From Lactonifactor sp050944855 (GTDB taxonomy: Bacteria; Bacillota; Clostridia; Lachnospirales; Lachnospiraceae), in assembly GCA_050944855.1 (NCBI GenBank), contig JBMNRU010000012.1:18851-82850 (forward strand): a stretch of 64,000 bases of DNA, given 5' to 3'. A program made the translations under genes and the position numbers. The notes below the pieces were generated by a model, which was given only the letters and a program-made list of their open reading frames with translations, had not been told where the DNA came from and made no database searches. Positions 27,805 to 35,569 of this stretch are shown one piece after another (the stretch's first letter is position 1; each line of letters begins with the position of its first letter).

Positions 27805-28133
27805 TTGAAAAACGTGATAAGCAAATGAATGTGCTTGTATCAGAAAGTGAAATGAAGCGTATCCGTATGAAGATGGAGGAAGTTGAAATCAGTTGTCTAA
27901 ATGCTTATATACGCAAAATGGCACTTGACGGCTATTGCGTAAAGCTTGATTTGAAAGATGTAAAAGAAATGGTTTCGCTTCTTCGCAGGTGTAGCAATAA
28001 CTTAAATCAATATGCAAAACGAGCTAATGAAACAGGAAGTATCTACAAAGAAGATATTCAGGACTTGCAGAATCGATTAGACGAGATTTGGAATACTTCA
28101 AAAGAGATACTTGCAAGACTTTCTTCAATTTGA
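27801..28133 (+). CDS. mobC: MobC-like relaxosome accessory protein
   Basis: The GTG start overlaps the previous stop (GTGA). The 110-residue product begins with a ribbon-helix-helix-like segment (VLVSESEMKRIRMKMEE) and continues with CLNAYIRKMALDG and SNNLNQYAKRAN, the typical MobC pattern. MobC binds oriT and helps the relaxase open DNA. It lies upstream of the relaxase with two small genes in between. Confidence 0.88.
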   Translation: MIEKRDKQMNVLVSESEMKRIRMKMEEVEISCLNAYIRKMALDGYCVKLDLKDVKEMVSLLRRCSNNLNQYAKRANETGSIYKEDIQDLQNRLDEIWNTSKEILARLSSI

Positions 28134-28199
28134 AGAAAAGGTACAGCCTTGTGCTGTACTTACATAGAAAAAATATATTTAAAGAAAAGGGATTAGAAT

Positions 28200-28545
28200 A
28201 TGAAAATTGATGATGTTGATATTTATCACTTGCCAAAATGGTTAGAAGGGATTTTTGAAGGCGTTGAGAGGTTTATGTCATGAAACTTTGAAAAAAGAGT
28301 CAGAAGCCTATCGAAAGATTTTAAATGAAACAGATGATTTATTAGAAAGACATAGAGTAATTTCAACAATCGTCGATGGCGATAAAATAAACGAACCATT
28401 GGAATTAAGTGTTGAAGAAGCAAAAGCTTTGTCGAGATTCTGCCATTTAGAATTGGATCGTAAAGAGCTGGAAGCTATTCAAATTTACTTAATGGGAGCG
28501 AAACATATGTGGGAGTTGATGGAACTGTTAAAATTTGCAAAATAA
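28200..28545 (+). pseudogene. Small ICE protein split by a frameshift (DUF6664-like)
   Basis: ATG 28200 starts a 27-codon frame (KIDDVDIYHLPKWLEGIFEG ... ERFMS) that stops at TGA 28281-28283. A second frame continues in register from the same point (HETLKKESEAYRKI ...) to the stop at 28545. Related ICE proteins, as I recall them, read continuously through ERFMSHETL, so the sequence TCATGAA looks like TCACATGAA with two bases missing. A sequencing error or a real frameshift are both possible. The downstream part could still be made from TTG 28255. Confidence 0.65.
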
Positions 28546-28563
28546 AAAATTGCATTTAAGATG

Positions 28564-28596
28564 TTGACATCCTTGTGAGTTACATACAGATACTTT
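28564..28596 (+). promoter_or_regulatory. Possible promoter upstream of the membrane peptide/relaxase
   Basis: A perfect TTGACA at 28564-28569 is followed by weaker -10 candidates (GATACT at 28589-28594, 19-bp spacing). Spacing is not ideal. Confidence 0.35.
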
Positions 28597-28632
28597 AAAA
28601 TGTAATTAGAAAAAGACGAGGAGGCATGAACG

Positions 28633-28926
28633 ATGAAGATTATAAAATTACCATTTAAACTGATTGCGTATATATTGATAGCGATTGTATGTATACTTAC
28701 ACTGATAGTAAAAGTGTTGGTAAACTTGTCAACCTATGTACTTGGACCGTTTATGTTGTTCCTTATTGGTTGCTGCATATTTGTGATTGTAAAAGGATTC
28801 TGGAGCCAGCTTTTGATAATTGGAACATTATTGATACTTTGTGTTTTATCACTGTTCTGTGCAGCATGGATACTCCTTTTCCTTGAATCAGCAAATGACA
28901 ATCTTAAAGGATTTGTAAGAAGTTAA
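28633..28926 (+). CDS. Small membrane protein upstream of the relaxase
   Basis: The 97-residue protein is very hydrophobic, with about three membrane helices (residues 8-35, 38-58, 62-85). The ATG at 28633 follows GAGGAGG. Small membrane proteins of this type lie before the relaxase in related elements. No motif indicates a function. A short hairpin-free gap of about 77 nt follows before the relaxase. Confidence 0.75.
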   Translation: MKIIKLPFKLIAYILIAIVCILTLIVKVLVNLSTYVLGPFMLFLIGCCIFVIVKGFWSQLLIIGTLLILCVLSLFCAAWILLFLESANDNLKGFVRS

Positions 28927-29003
28927 AAATAGAATAAATATGATTTTGAAGAAAGTCGTGATGAGCGGCTTTTTTTTCTTTTGCTCAAAATGACGGAGGT
29001 GAA

Positions 29004-30380
29004 ATGATGGCAGCTACAAAACTGATTGCACTACACATAAACAAAGGTAAGACTTTAGCTAAGACGCTCGAAGATAGAATTGATTATGCTCACAATCCTG
29101 AGAAAACTGAAAACGGAAACTATATCAGCAGTTATGAATGTGATCCGAAAACAGTTCTTGAAGAATTTCTTTTAACCAAAAGAGCATATCAGCAGGCTAC
29201 AGGAAGAAGGCAAAATAATGATGTGATTGCCTATATGATTCGCCAATCTTTTAAGCCAGGAGAAGTTACACCGGAAGAAGCAAATAGATTAGGTTATGAG
29301 CTTGGTATGCGATTTACAAAAGGTAAACACGCTTTTATTGTAGATACTCATACTGATAAGCCACATATCCATAACCACATTATTTTTAATTCCACTATGT
29401 TGGACGCTTCAAAAAAATTCAATAACTTTTGGTTCTCAGGTCTTGCGATTCAAAGATTAAGCGATTTGATTTGCTTAGAAAATGGTCTGTCTGTTATTGA
29501 GAGAAAATCAAAAAGTGAAAGACAACAGCAACCAAAGTATGAGAAAAAAGACACTTTCCGAGATGGTATTCGTATAGCCATTGATGAAGCTTTAGACAAG
29601 AAACCAAAAGATTTTAATCAGTTTCTTGTACTCATGGAAGATGTGGGATTTGAAGTAAAACGAGGAAAGCATATAGCTTTTCGCTCTAAAGGTCAGCAGA
29701 GATTCATTCGCTTGCGTTCACTTGGTGAGGGATATTCAGAAGATGAAATTCGTGATGTGATTGACGGAGTAAAAGCAAAAACAAAAGAAGTTCCAAAGAA
29801 ACAAAAACTCAATTTGCTTATTGATATAGAGCGTAAAATTATTGGAAAAGGCAAAGGTTATGAGCGATGGGCAACGAATTTTAATTTAAAGTCCATGTCA
29901 AAGACTTTGCTGTTTTTGCGAGATAACAAAATTGAAAGTATGGAAGATTTGAAAATGAAATCTGACGAAGCAACAGAAAAATTCAATACTCTATCAGCAG
30001 GTATTAAAGAAAAAGAAAATCGTATGGCAGAATTACTTGCACTTAAAAAGCACATTTTCAATTACAACGATACAAGAGAAGTTTATATTCAATACAGGAA
30101 GTCCGGTTACAGTAAAGATTTTTTTGAGAAGCACCGAGAACAGATTACACTTCATAAAGCAGCCAAGAAAGCTTTTGATGAATGTGGACTTCAGAAGCTT
30201 CCAACAGCAAAAGACTTAAACAAGGAATACTATGAGCTGATGAATGAGAAAAAGCAGATGTATTTACAGTATCACAATCTTAAAAATGAAATGCAAGAGC
30301 TTATGAAAGCAAAGAAAAATGTGGAAAGGTTCTTGTCAGACAAAGAAAAAACAGAAGAAAGAGAAAGAACTTCTCGATAA
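29004..30380 (+). CDS. Relaxase / mobilization nuclease (MOBP-type)
   Basis: This 458-residue enzyme nicks oriT and pilots the strand. The likely catalytic Tyr lies in RIDYAHNP (about residue 28). The metal-binding histidines are in THTDKPHIHNHIIFN (about 117-131), the classic HxxxxHxHxH relaxase motif. The second half is a long Lys/Glu-rich helical region. Adjacent MobC and a hairpin-rich 3' flank fit a relaxase locus. ATG 29004 or 29007 is possible; GGAGGTG lies 10 nt upstream. Confidence 0.94.
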   Translation: MMAATKLIALHINKGKTLAKTLEDRIDYAHNPEKTENGNYISSYECDPKTVLEEFLLTKRAYQQATGRRQNNDVIAYMIRQSFKPGEVTPEEANRLGYELGMRFTKGKHAFIVDTHTDKPHIHNHIIFNSTMLDASKKFNNFWFSGLAIQRLSDLICLENGLSVIERKSKSERQQQPKYEKKDTFRDGIRIAIDEALDKKPKDFNQFLVLMEDVGFEVKRGKHIAFRSKGQQRFIRLRSLGEGYSEDEIRDVIDGVKAKTKEVPKKQKLNLLIDIERKIIGKGKGYERWATNFNLKSMSKTLLFLRDNKIESMEDLKMKSDEATEKFNTLSAGIKEKENRMAELLALKKHIFNYNDTREVYIQYRKSGYSKDFFEKHREQITLHKAAKKAFDECGLQKLPTAKDLNKEYYELMNEKKQMYLQYHNLKNEMQELMKAKKNVERFLSDKEKTEERERTSR

Positions 30381-30383
30381 AAA

Positions 30384-30415
30384 ATGGCGGGATTCATTAG
30401 CGTGAGTCCTGCCAA
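30384..30415 (+). terminator. Hairpin after the relaxase
   Basis: GGCGGGAT pairs with GTCCTGCC with one or two wobbles around a 12-nt loop, and AAATTTCTTTTT follows. It could be a terminator or part of an oriT structure. Confidence 0.45.
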
Positions 30416-30420
30416 ATTTC

Positions 30421-30600
30421 TTTTTGTAAAAAAGTAAAAGCGTTCAGAATGAATGCGTAGCCACCGACTGAAAGTTGGTGTTTTAAGGGGATTGGGGTAT
30501 TCCCCAACAAGCAATTTTGAAAGTTTCTGCGAAAGCGGAAAATTGAAAAAACAGTAAACCACTATTGGTTTACACTGCTTGCCAGTTTGTGAAATCTCTT
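30421..30600. other. Candidate oriT: four consecutive hairpins
   Basis: This intergenic stretch holds CACCGAC/GTTGGTG (30462-30480), the perfect TTGGGG/CCCCAA around TATT (30492-30507), TTTCTGC/GCGGAAA (30524-30541) and GTAAACC/GGTTTAC (30554-30573). Serial inverted repeats next to a relaxase gene are typical of transfer origins. I cannot assign the nick site. Confidence 0.45.
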
Positions 30601-30677
30601 AAAAATACGATTAGAAGTTGTAGACTAATTAAAATCATGCGTTCGCAATAATATTGATTTTAATAGAGGAATGACAA

Positions 30678-30706
30678 TTGAAAAAAGAAGAATAATATGC
30701 TAAAAT
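30678..30706 (+). promoter_or_regulatory. Promoter of the defence operon
   Basis: TTGAAA at 30678-30683 and TAAAAT at 30701-30706 are 17 bp apart, and TG precedes the -10 box by one base (extended -10). It lies 48 nt upstream of the small XRE regulator that leads the operon. Confidence 0.7.
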
Positions 30707-30753
30707 AGAGAGCAGAATGAAAAACGATGATAATATTTCGAGAGGTGGATAAG

Positions 30754-30960
30754 ATGGCAGTTACATATAAGAAACTTTGGAAGTTGTTAATTGATAAAGA
30801 TATGAAGAAAAAGGATTTGCAGTCGCTTGCAGGGATTAGTGCTGCATCTATAACTAAGCTTGGGAAAAACGAAAATGTAAATATGGATATTATCGAAAAA
30901 ATATGTATTGCATTGAAGTGTGATGTTTCAGATATTTTAGAGATAACAGAAGACGAATAA
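30754..30960 (+). CDS. Small XRE/Cro-type regulator leading the defence operon
   Basis: The 68-residue protein is almost only a Cro/C1 helix-turn-helix (KDLQSLAGISAASITKL) and ends in acidic residues. ATG 30754 follows GAGAGGTGG. It lies 17 nt before the SNF2 helicase gene, in the same direction, and is therefore the likely repressor or timer of the restriction/Qat genes. C-protein-like regulators are common in restriction systems to delay nuclease expression; that role is inferred here. Confidence 0.85.
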   Translation: MAVTYKKLWKLLIDKDMKKKDLQSLAGISAASITKLGKNENVNMDIIEKICIALKCDVSDILEITEDE

Positions 30961-30977
30961 AGGAGTGAAATGAATTT

Positions 30978-33815
30978 ATGGTTAATTATACTCCACATCA
31001 ATCAAGATATTTTGCTGAACAAATTCAATTAAAAAGACCACAGTCAAGTTTTGAATCTATAGCTTCAGCTATGTCTGGTGTAAAAGTTGACTTAAACCCA
31101 CACCAAGTAGATGCTGCAATGTTTGCTGTAAAATCACCATTAAGTAATGGTGTTATTTTAGCTGATGAAGTTGGACTTGGAAAGACTATTGAAGCAGGTC
31201 TTGTATTATCACAGTATTGGGCAGAAAGAAAAAGACGAATAATTCTAATTGTGCCTGCGTCTCTTAGAATGCAGTGGAGACAGGAACTTGAAGATAAATT
31301 TTACATTGATTCTATTCTGATGGAGTCAAAAGAATTTAATCGACTTAGGAAAAATGGTTCAATAAATCCATTTGAAGTTTCTAATAAGGTAGTTATTTGT
31401 TCTTATGATTTCGCATCTCGAAAGGCGGCTGAATTAAAAGCAGTAAATTGGGATTTGGTAATCATGGATGAAGCTCACCGCCTTAGAAATGTGTACAAAA
31501 CAAGTAATGTTACCGGTAATAGACTCAAGAGTGCTTTAAACGGTAAAAAGAAATTGTTGTTAACAGCTACACCATTACAAAATAATCTTATGGAGTTATA
31601 TGGCTTAGTAAGTATTATTGATGATCATGTTTTTGGAGATTCAAAAACATTTAGAGAAATGTATGTTGCAGTTAATAATACGGAAATTCGTAATCGTAAC
31701 TTAAAGAAAAGATTACATTCGTTTTGTCAACGAACACTCCGTTCGCAAGTAACGGAATATGTTCGATACACAAATAGAATTCCAATTTTGCAAGAGTACA
31801 CACCTTCGGTTGATGAAGAAAAATTATATAACTTTATTTCTGATTATTTGCAGACTGATAAATTATACGCACTTCCAGAAGGTCAGCGTACACTTATCAC
31901 TATGGTTCTTAGAAAACTATTAGCTTCTTCTTCATTTGCAATTTCTGGAACACTTAATTCGTTAATTGAAAGATTGAACAATCTTTTGATAGGCGTTGAA
32001 AGCGAATTGGATATTGAAGATTACGATACTATTGATGAATTAAAAGATTCATTTGATGATGAAGAAAATATAACTGCTGAATTGATTCGAGACCGAGAAG
32101 GTATCATGCAGGAACTTGCACAGCTTGAAGAGTATGCTAAGTTGGCACAAAGCATTACTGAAAACTCTAAGGGTGAAAATCTTCTAACAGCATTACATAA
32201 AGGTTTTGATGAAACAGAAAAACTTGGCGGACAAAGAAAAGCTGTTATTTTTACAGAATCAAGAAGAACACAAGATTATTTATACAATCTGTTATCAAAC
32301 AATGGATATGAGGGTCAGATTGTTTTCCTTAATGGTTCTAATAGTGACGCTGATTCAAAAAGAATCCTTAACGAATGGAAAGAACGTCATAAAAATGACG
32401 GAAGAGTTTCAGGCTCTCGAACCGCTGATATTAAGGCAGCTGTTGTTGAAGAATTTAGAGATAGAGCAAGTATTTTAATTGGGACAGAAGCAGCAGCTGA
32501 AGGTATAAATCTTCAATTTTGTAGTTTACTTGTAAACTATGACCTTCCATGGAATCCACAGAGAATAGAACAGCGAATTGGTCGTTGCCATAGATATGGT
32601 CAGAAAAATGATGTTGTAGTTATTAACTTCCTTAATAGAAAAAATGCAGCTGATGTAAGGGTATATCAATTGCTCGATCAAAAATTCAGATTGTTTAGTG
32701 GCGTGTTTGGTTCTTCTGATGAAGTTCTTGGCTCTGTTGAATCAGGTGTAGACTTTGAAAAACGTATTGCTAGTATCTATCAGAAATGTAAAACATCTGA
32801 TGAAATCACTCAAGAATTTGATGAATTGCAAGAAGAAATGTCTGAAGTAATTAATGAAAAAATGACACAAGCTCGTCAAACAATTTTAGAAAATTTTGAT
32901 GAGGATGTAGCTGCAAAACTTAAAGATTGTCAAACAAGTACAGTTGCTAGTATGGATAAATATACTCGTTGGCTTTATTACTTTTTCCTTATGCATGGAG
33001 CAAAAAGAGTTGAGCCACTTGATCAACTTCGTTTCCGTGTAGATAACGATGGAAATTTTAAAACATACAATCTTGATTGGAAATCAGCAGAAACATCGGG
33101 AGATATATTTCTTAGAAAAGATGATAAATTATATTCGGATTGGTTAGATGAAGCAAATAAAACTGAGCTTTCTCCGGTAACGATTGAGTTTGATTACTCT
33201 GGTAATAAGAATAGGCATATAGCTTTTTTGGATTCACATATTGGATTAAAAGGCATGTTGTCAATTGACAAAGTATCCTATGAGGGTATAGGAGAAGAAG
33301 AACATTTGATATTTACTGTTAAATGTGATGATGGAACTTTGCTTGATGAAGAACTTATCAATTCCATGATGGAACTTCGTGGAACTGTTGTCGGTGATTG
33401 TCAGGCGGAATCTGATAGCTTCATTAGATTTAGACAGGAGCTTATTGCTTATCAACAGCAACAGGTTGAAGAAAATAATAAAAAATATTATTTGGAAGAA
33501 TGTGATAAGTTAGATGCTTATAGCGAAGATTTAAAAGAAGGTCTTAAGCGTGAACTGAAAGATTTAAAGAAAGCTATCACTGAAAAAAATAAAGAATTCA
33601 GAGCAAGCACAAATTTACCGCTTTCTGAAATGCTTGAAATAAAAGATGAACTTGAAAAAATGAAGAAAAAACGTAGAACAATGGAACGTGATATCAATAA
33701 GCGTGAAGATGAAATTGATGAAATGAATGAACGCTTGCAGAATGAAATTCGTGAGAAATTAAAGGGTCATAGCATAATTACTCATATCATGACCATTGGT
33801 TTTAAGATTAAATAA
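30978..33815 (+). CDS. SNF2-family helicase/ATPase of a restriction-like system
   Basis: The 945-residue protein is a superfamily 2 ATPase. Walker A DEVGLGKT has its GLGKT at residues 66-70, and the DEAH box is at 164-167. LTATPLQNN and the C-terminal PWNPQRIEQRIGRCHRYGQ motif mark the SNF2/RapA group. The final 130 residues form a coiled coil. No nuclease motif is visible. It is followed 14 nt later by a Mod-type methyltransferase and then a Res-type enzyme, so it is probably a third subunit of this system. It resembles the SNF2 proteins of DISARM, but the other DISARM genes are absent. Confidence 0.88.
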   Translation: MVNYTPHQSRYFAEQIQLKRPQSSFESIASAMSGVKVDLNPHQVDAAMFAVKSPLSNGVILADEVGLGKTIEAGLVLSQYWAERKRRIILIVPASLRMQWRQELEDKFYIDSILMESKEFNRLRKNGSINPFEVSNKVVICSYDFASRKAAELKAVNWDLVIMDEAHRLRNVYKTSNVTGNRLKSALNGKKKLLLTATPLQNNLMELYGLVSIIDDHVFGDSKTFREMYVAVNNTEIRNRNLKKRLHSFCQRTLRSQVTEYVRYTNRIPILQEYTPSVDEEKLYNFISDYLQTDKLYALPEGQRTLITMVLRKLLASSSFAISGTLNSLIERLNNLLIGVESELDIEDYDTIDELKDSFDDEENITAELIRDREGIMQELAQLEEYAKLAQSITENSKGENLLTALHKGFDETEKLGGQRKAVIFTESRRTQDYLYNLLSNNGYEGQIVFLNGSNSDADSKRILNEWKERHKNDGRVSGSRTADIKAAVVEEFRDRASILIGTEAAAEGINLQFCSLLVNYDLPWNPQRIEQRIGRCHRYGQKNDVVVINFLNRKNAADVRVYQLLDQKFRLFSGVFGSSDEVLGSVESGVDFEKRIASIYQKCKTSDEITQEFDELQEEMSEVINEKMTQARQTILENFDEDVAAKLKDCQTSTVASMDKYTRWLYYFFLMHGAKRVEPLDQLRFRVDNDGNFKTYNLDWKSAETSGDIFLRKDDKLYSDWLDEANKTELSPVTIEFDYSGNKNRHIAFLDSHIGLKGMLSIDKVSYEGIGEEEHLIFTVKCDDGTLLDEELINSMMELRGTVVGDCQAESDSFIRFRQELIAYQQQQVEENNKKYYLEECDKLDAYSEDLKEGLKRELKDLKKAITEKNKEFRASTNLPLSEMLEIKDELEKMKKKRRTMERDINKREDEIDEMNERLQNEIREKLKGHSIITHIMTIGFKIK

Positions 33816-33829
33816 CGGAGGAATTGCAA

Positions 33830-35569
33830 ATGCAAAAATTAGAACTTACTTGGATTGGAAAAGGTAAAGAACCGGCTGTAGAACCTCGTATATTACTTCA
33901 TGATCCTTCAAAAGATTATGGAGATCCTAATACAGAAAATATGCTCATTCATGGAGATAATTTACTTGCTTTAAAAGCATTGGAACAACAATATACAGGG
34001 AAAGTAAAATGTATTTATATAGATCCGCCTTATAATACTGGAGCAGCTTTTGAACATTATGATGATAATTTAGAACATTCTATTTGGCTGAAGTTGATGA
34101 AGTCTCGTTTGGAAATATTAAAAAATCTTCTAGCTCCAGAGGGTGCAATTTGTGTACAAATTGATAATGTTGAAATGGCTTATTTAAAAGTTTTGATGGA
34201 TGAAGTGTTTACAAGAAAAAATCATATTAATACTATCTCTGTTAAAACAAAAGTAGCGGGAGTTAGTGGTAGTAACCTTGGAAAAAGCCTTCAAGATAAT
34301 GTTGAATATATACTTCTTTACGCAAAAGATTTGGAGTCATTTAAACTCAATGTTGTTCCACAGAAAAAGCAAGAGCTTATGGATTATATCCAAAGTTATG
34401 AGGATCAAGGAAAAAGTTGGAAATATACAACTGTACTTAAAAGAATAGATGATGGAGACTTTGTTAAAGAATTTCCAGCTGGAAATGGCGATATGATTAA
34501 GCTTTACAAACATGAAAATTTTGAATTTGTGTCAGTTAATCAAATAGCCAAAGACGAATTTGATGGTAATACAAAAAAGGCTTATTATTCTTATATTGAA
34601 AAAATACTTAGAACTACGAATGCACAGACATCTATTAGAACAAAAGTAATAGAAGAAACCGAAGAATTTGGTGGTAAAGGTATGTTTAGTATTGAGTATA
34701 CGCCAATTAAAGGAAAAAATGCTGGTAAACTTACTCGATTTTACTACAAAGACAATAACCTTGTTGCTTGGCTTAAAGATGTAGTAGATACCGATGGTAA
34801 ACTTATCTATAAATTAGATAATTCAGGTAATCTTTGGGATGATATTCAATACAATAACCTTACAAAAGAGGGTAATGTCCAATTCCCTAATGGTAAAAAA
34901 CCAGAAAGTTTAGTGGGTAGAATTATAGAAATGTTGTCTGTTGACGGAGATATTGTACTAGATTCATTCTTGGGTTCCGGAACGACATCGGCAACAGCAC
35001 ATAAATTAAATAGGAAATGGATTGGAATAGAGCTAGGAGAACATTGTTATACACATTGCATACCACGTTTAAATGCTGTGATTGATGGAACAGATAATGG
35101 TGGTATTACTAAAGATGTGAATTGGCAAGGTGGTGGAGGATATAAGTTTTATGAACTTGCTCCTTCTCTTATTGAAAAAGATAAATACGGTAATCCTGTC
35201 ATTTCAAGTAAGTATAACTCAAATATGCTCATAGCAGCTATTGCAAAATTGAATGGATATAATTACTCACCTGATCCAGATGTATTTTGGAAACAAGGTT
35301 ATAGTCAAGACAAAAGCTATATCTATGTAACTACAAATTATATGGATTCAAAGATGCTTGATAGCATTTATTCAGACTTGGGAATGATGGAAACGCTACT
35401 TATTTGTGCTCCGGCTTTTGATATTGGACTTGATAAACGTTATGATAATATTCAAGTGAAAAAGATTCCACAATCTGTCCTTGATAAATGTGAATATGGA
35501 GTAGATAACTATAACCTTAATGTTGTTGATATTCCAATAATTGATGAGGAGGAATGGGAAGATGATTAA
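33830..35569 (+). CDS. Type III-like DNA methyltransferase (Mod)
   Basis: I take ATG 33830 because GGAGG lies at 33817-33821; the longer TTG start at 33824 is less likely. In the 579-residue protein the catalytic DPPY (residues 65-68) precedes the SAM motif DSFLGSGTT (about 378-386), the beta-class order used by type III Mod subunits. This makes adenine-N6 methylation the likely reaction. The region between the two motifs should recognise the target. The end overlaps the Res gene by 8 nt. Confidence 0.92.
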   Translation: MQKLELTWIGKGKEPAVEPRILLHDPSKDYGDPNTENMLIHGDNLLALKALEQQYTGKVKCIYIDPPYNTGAAFEHYDDNLEHSIWLKLMKSRLEILKNLLAPEGAICVQIDNVEMAYLKVLMDEVFTRKNHINTISVKTKVAGVSGSNLGKSLQDNVEYILLYAKDLESFKLNVVPQKKQELMDYIQSYEDQGKSWKYTTVLKRIDDGDFVKEFPAGNGDMIKLYKHENFEFVSVNQIAKDEFDGNTKKAYYSYIEKILRTTNAQTSIRTKVIEETEEFGGKGMFSIEYTPIKGKNAGKLTRFYYKDNNLVAWLKDVVDTDGKLIYKLDNSGNLWDDIQYNNLTKEGNVQFPNGKKPESLVGRIIEMLSVDGDIVLDSFLGSGTTSATAHKLNRKWIGIELGEHCYTHCIPRLNAVIDGTDNGGITKDVNWQGGGGYKFYELAPSLIEKDKYGNPVISSKYNSNMLIAAIAKLNGYNYSPDPDVFWKQGYSQDKSYIYVTTNYMDSKMLDSIYSDLGMMETLLICAPAFDIGLDKRYDNIQVKKIPQSVLDKCEYGVDNYNLNVVDIPIIDEEEWEDD

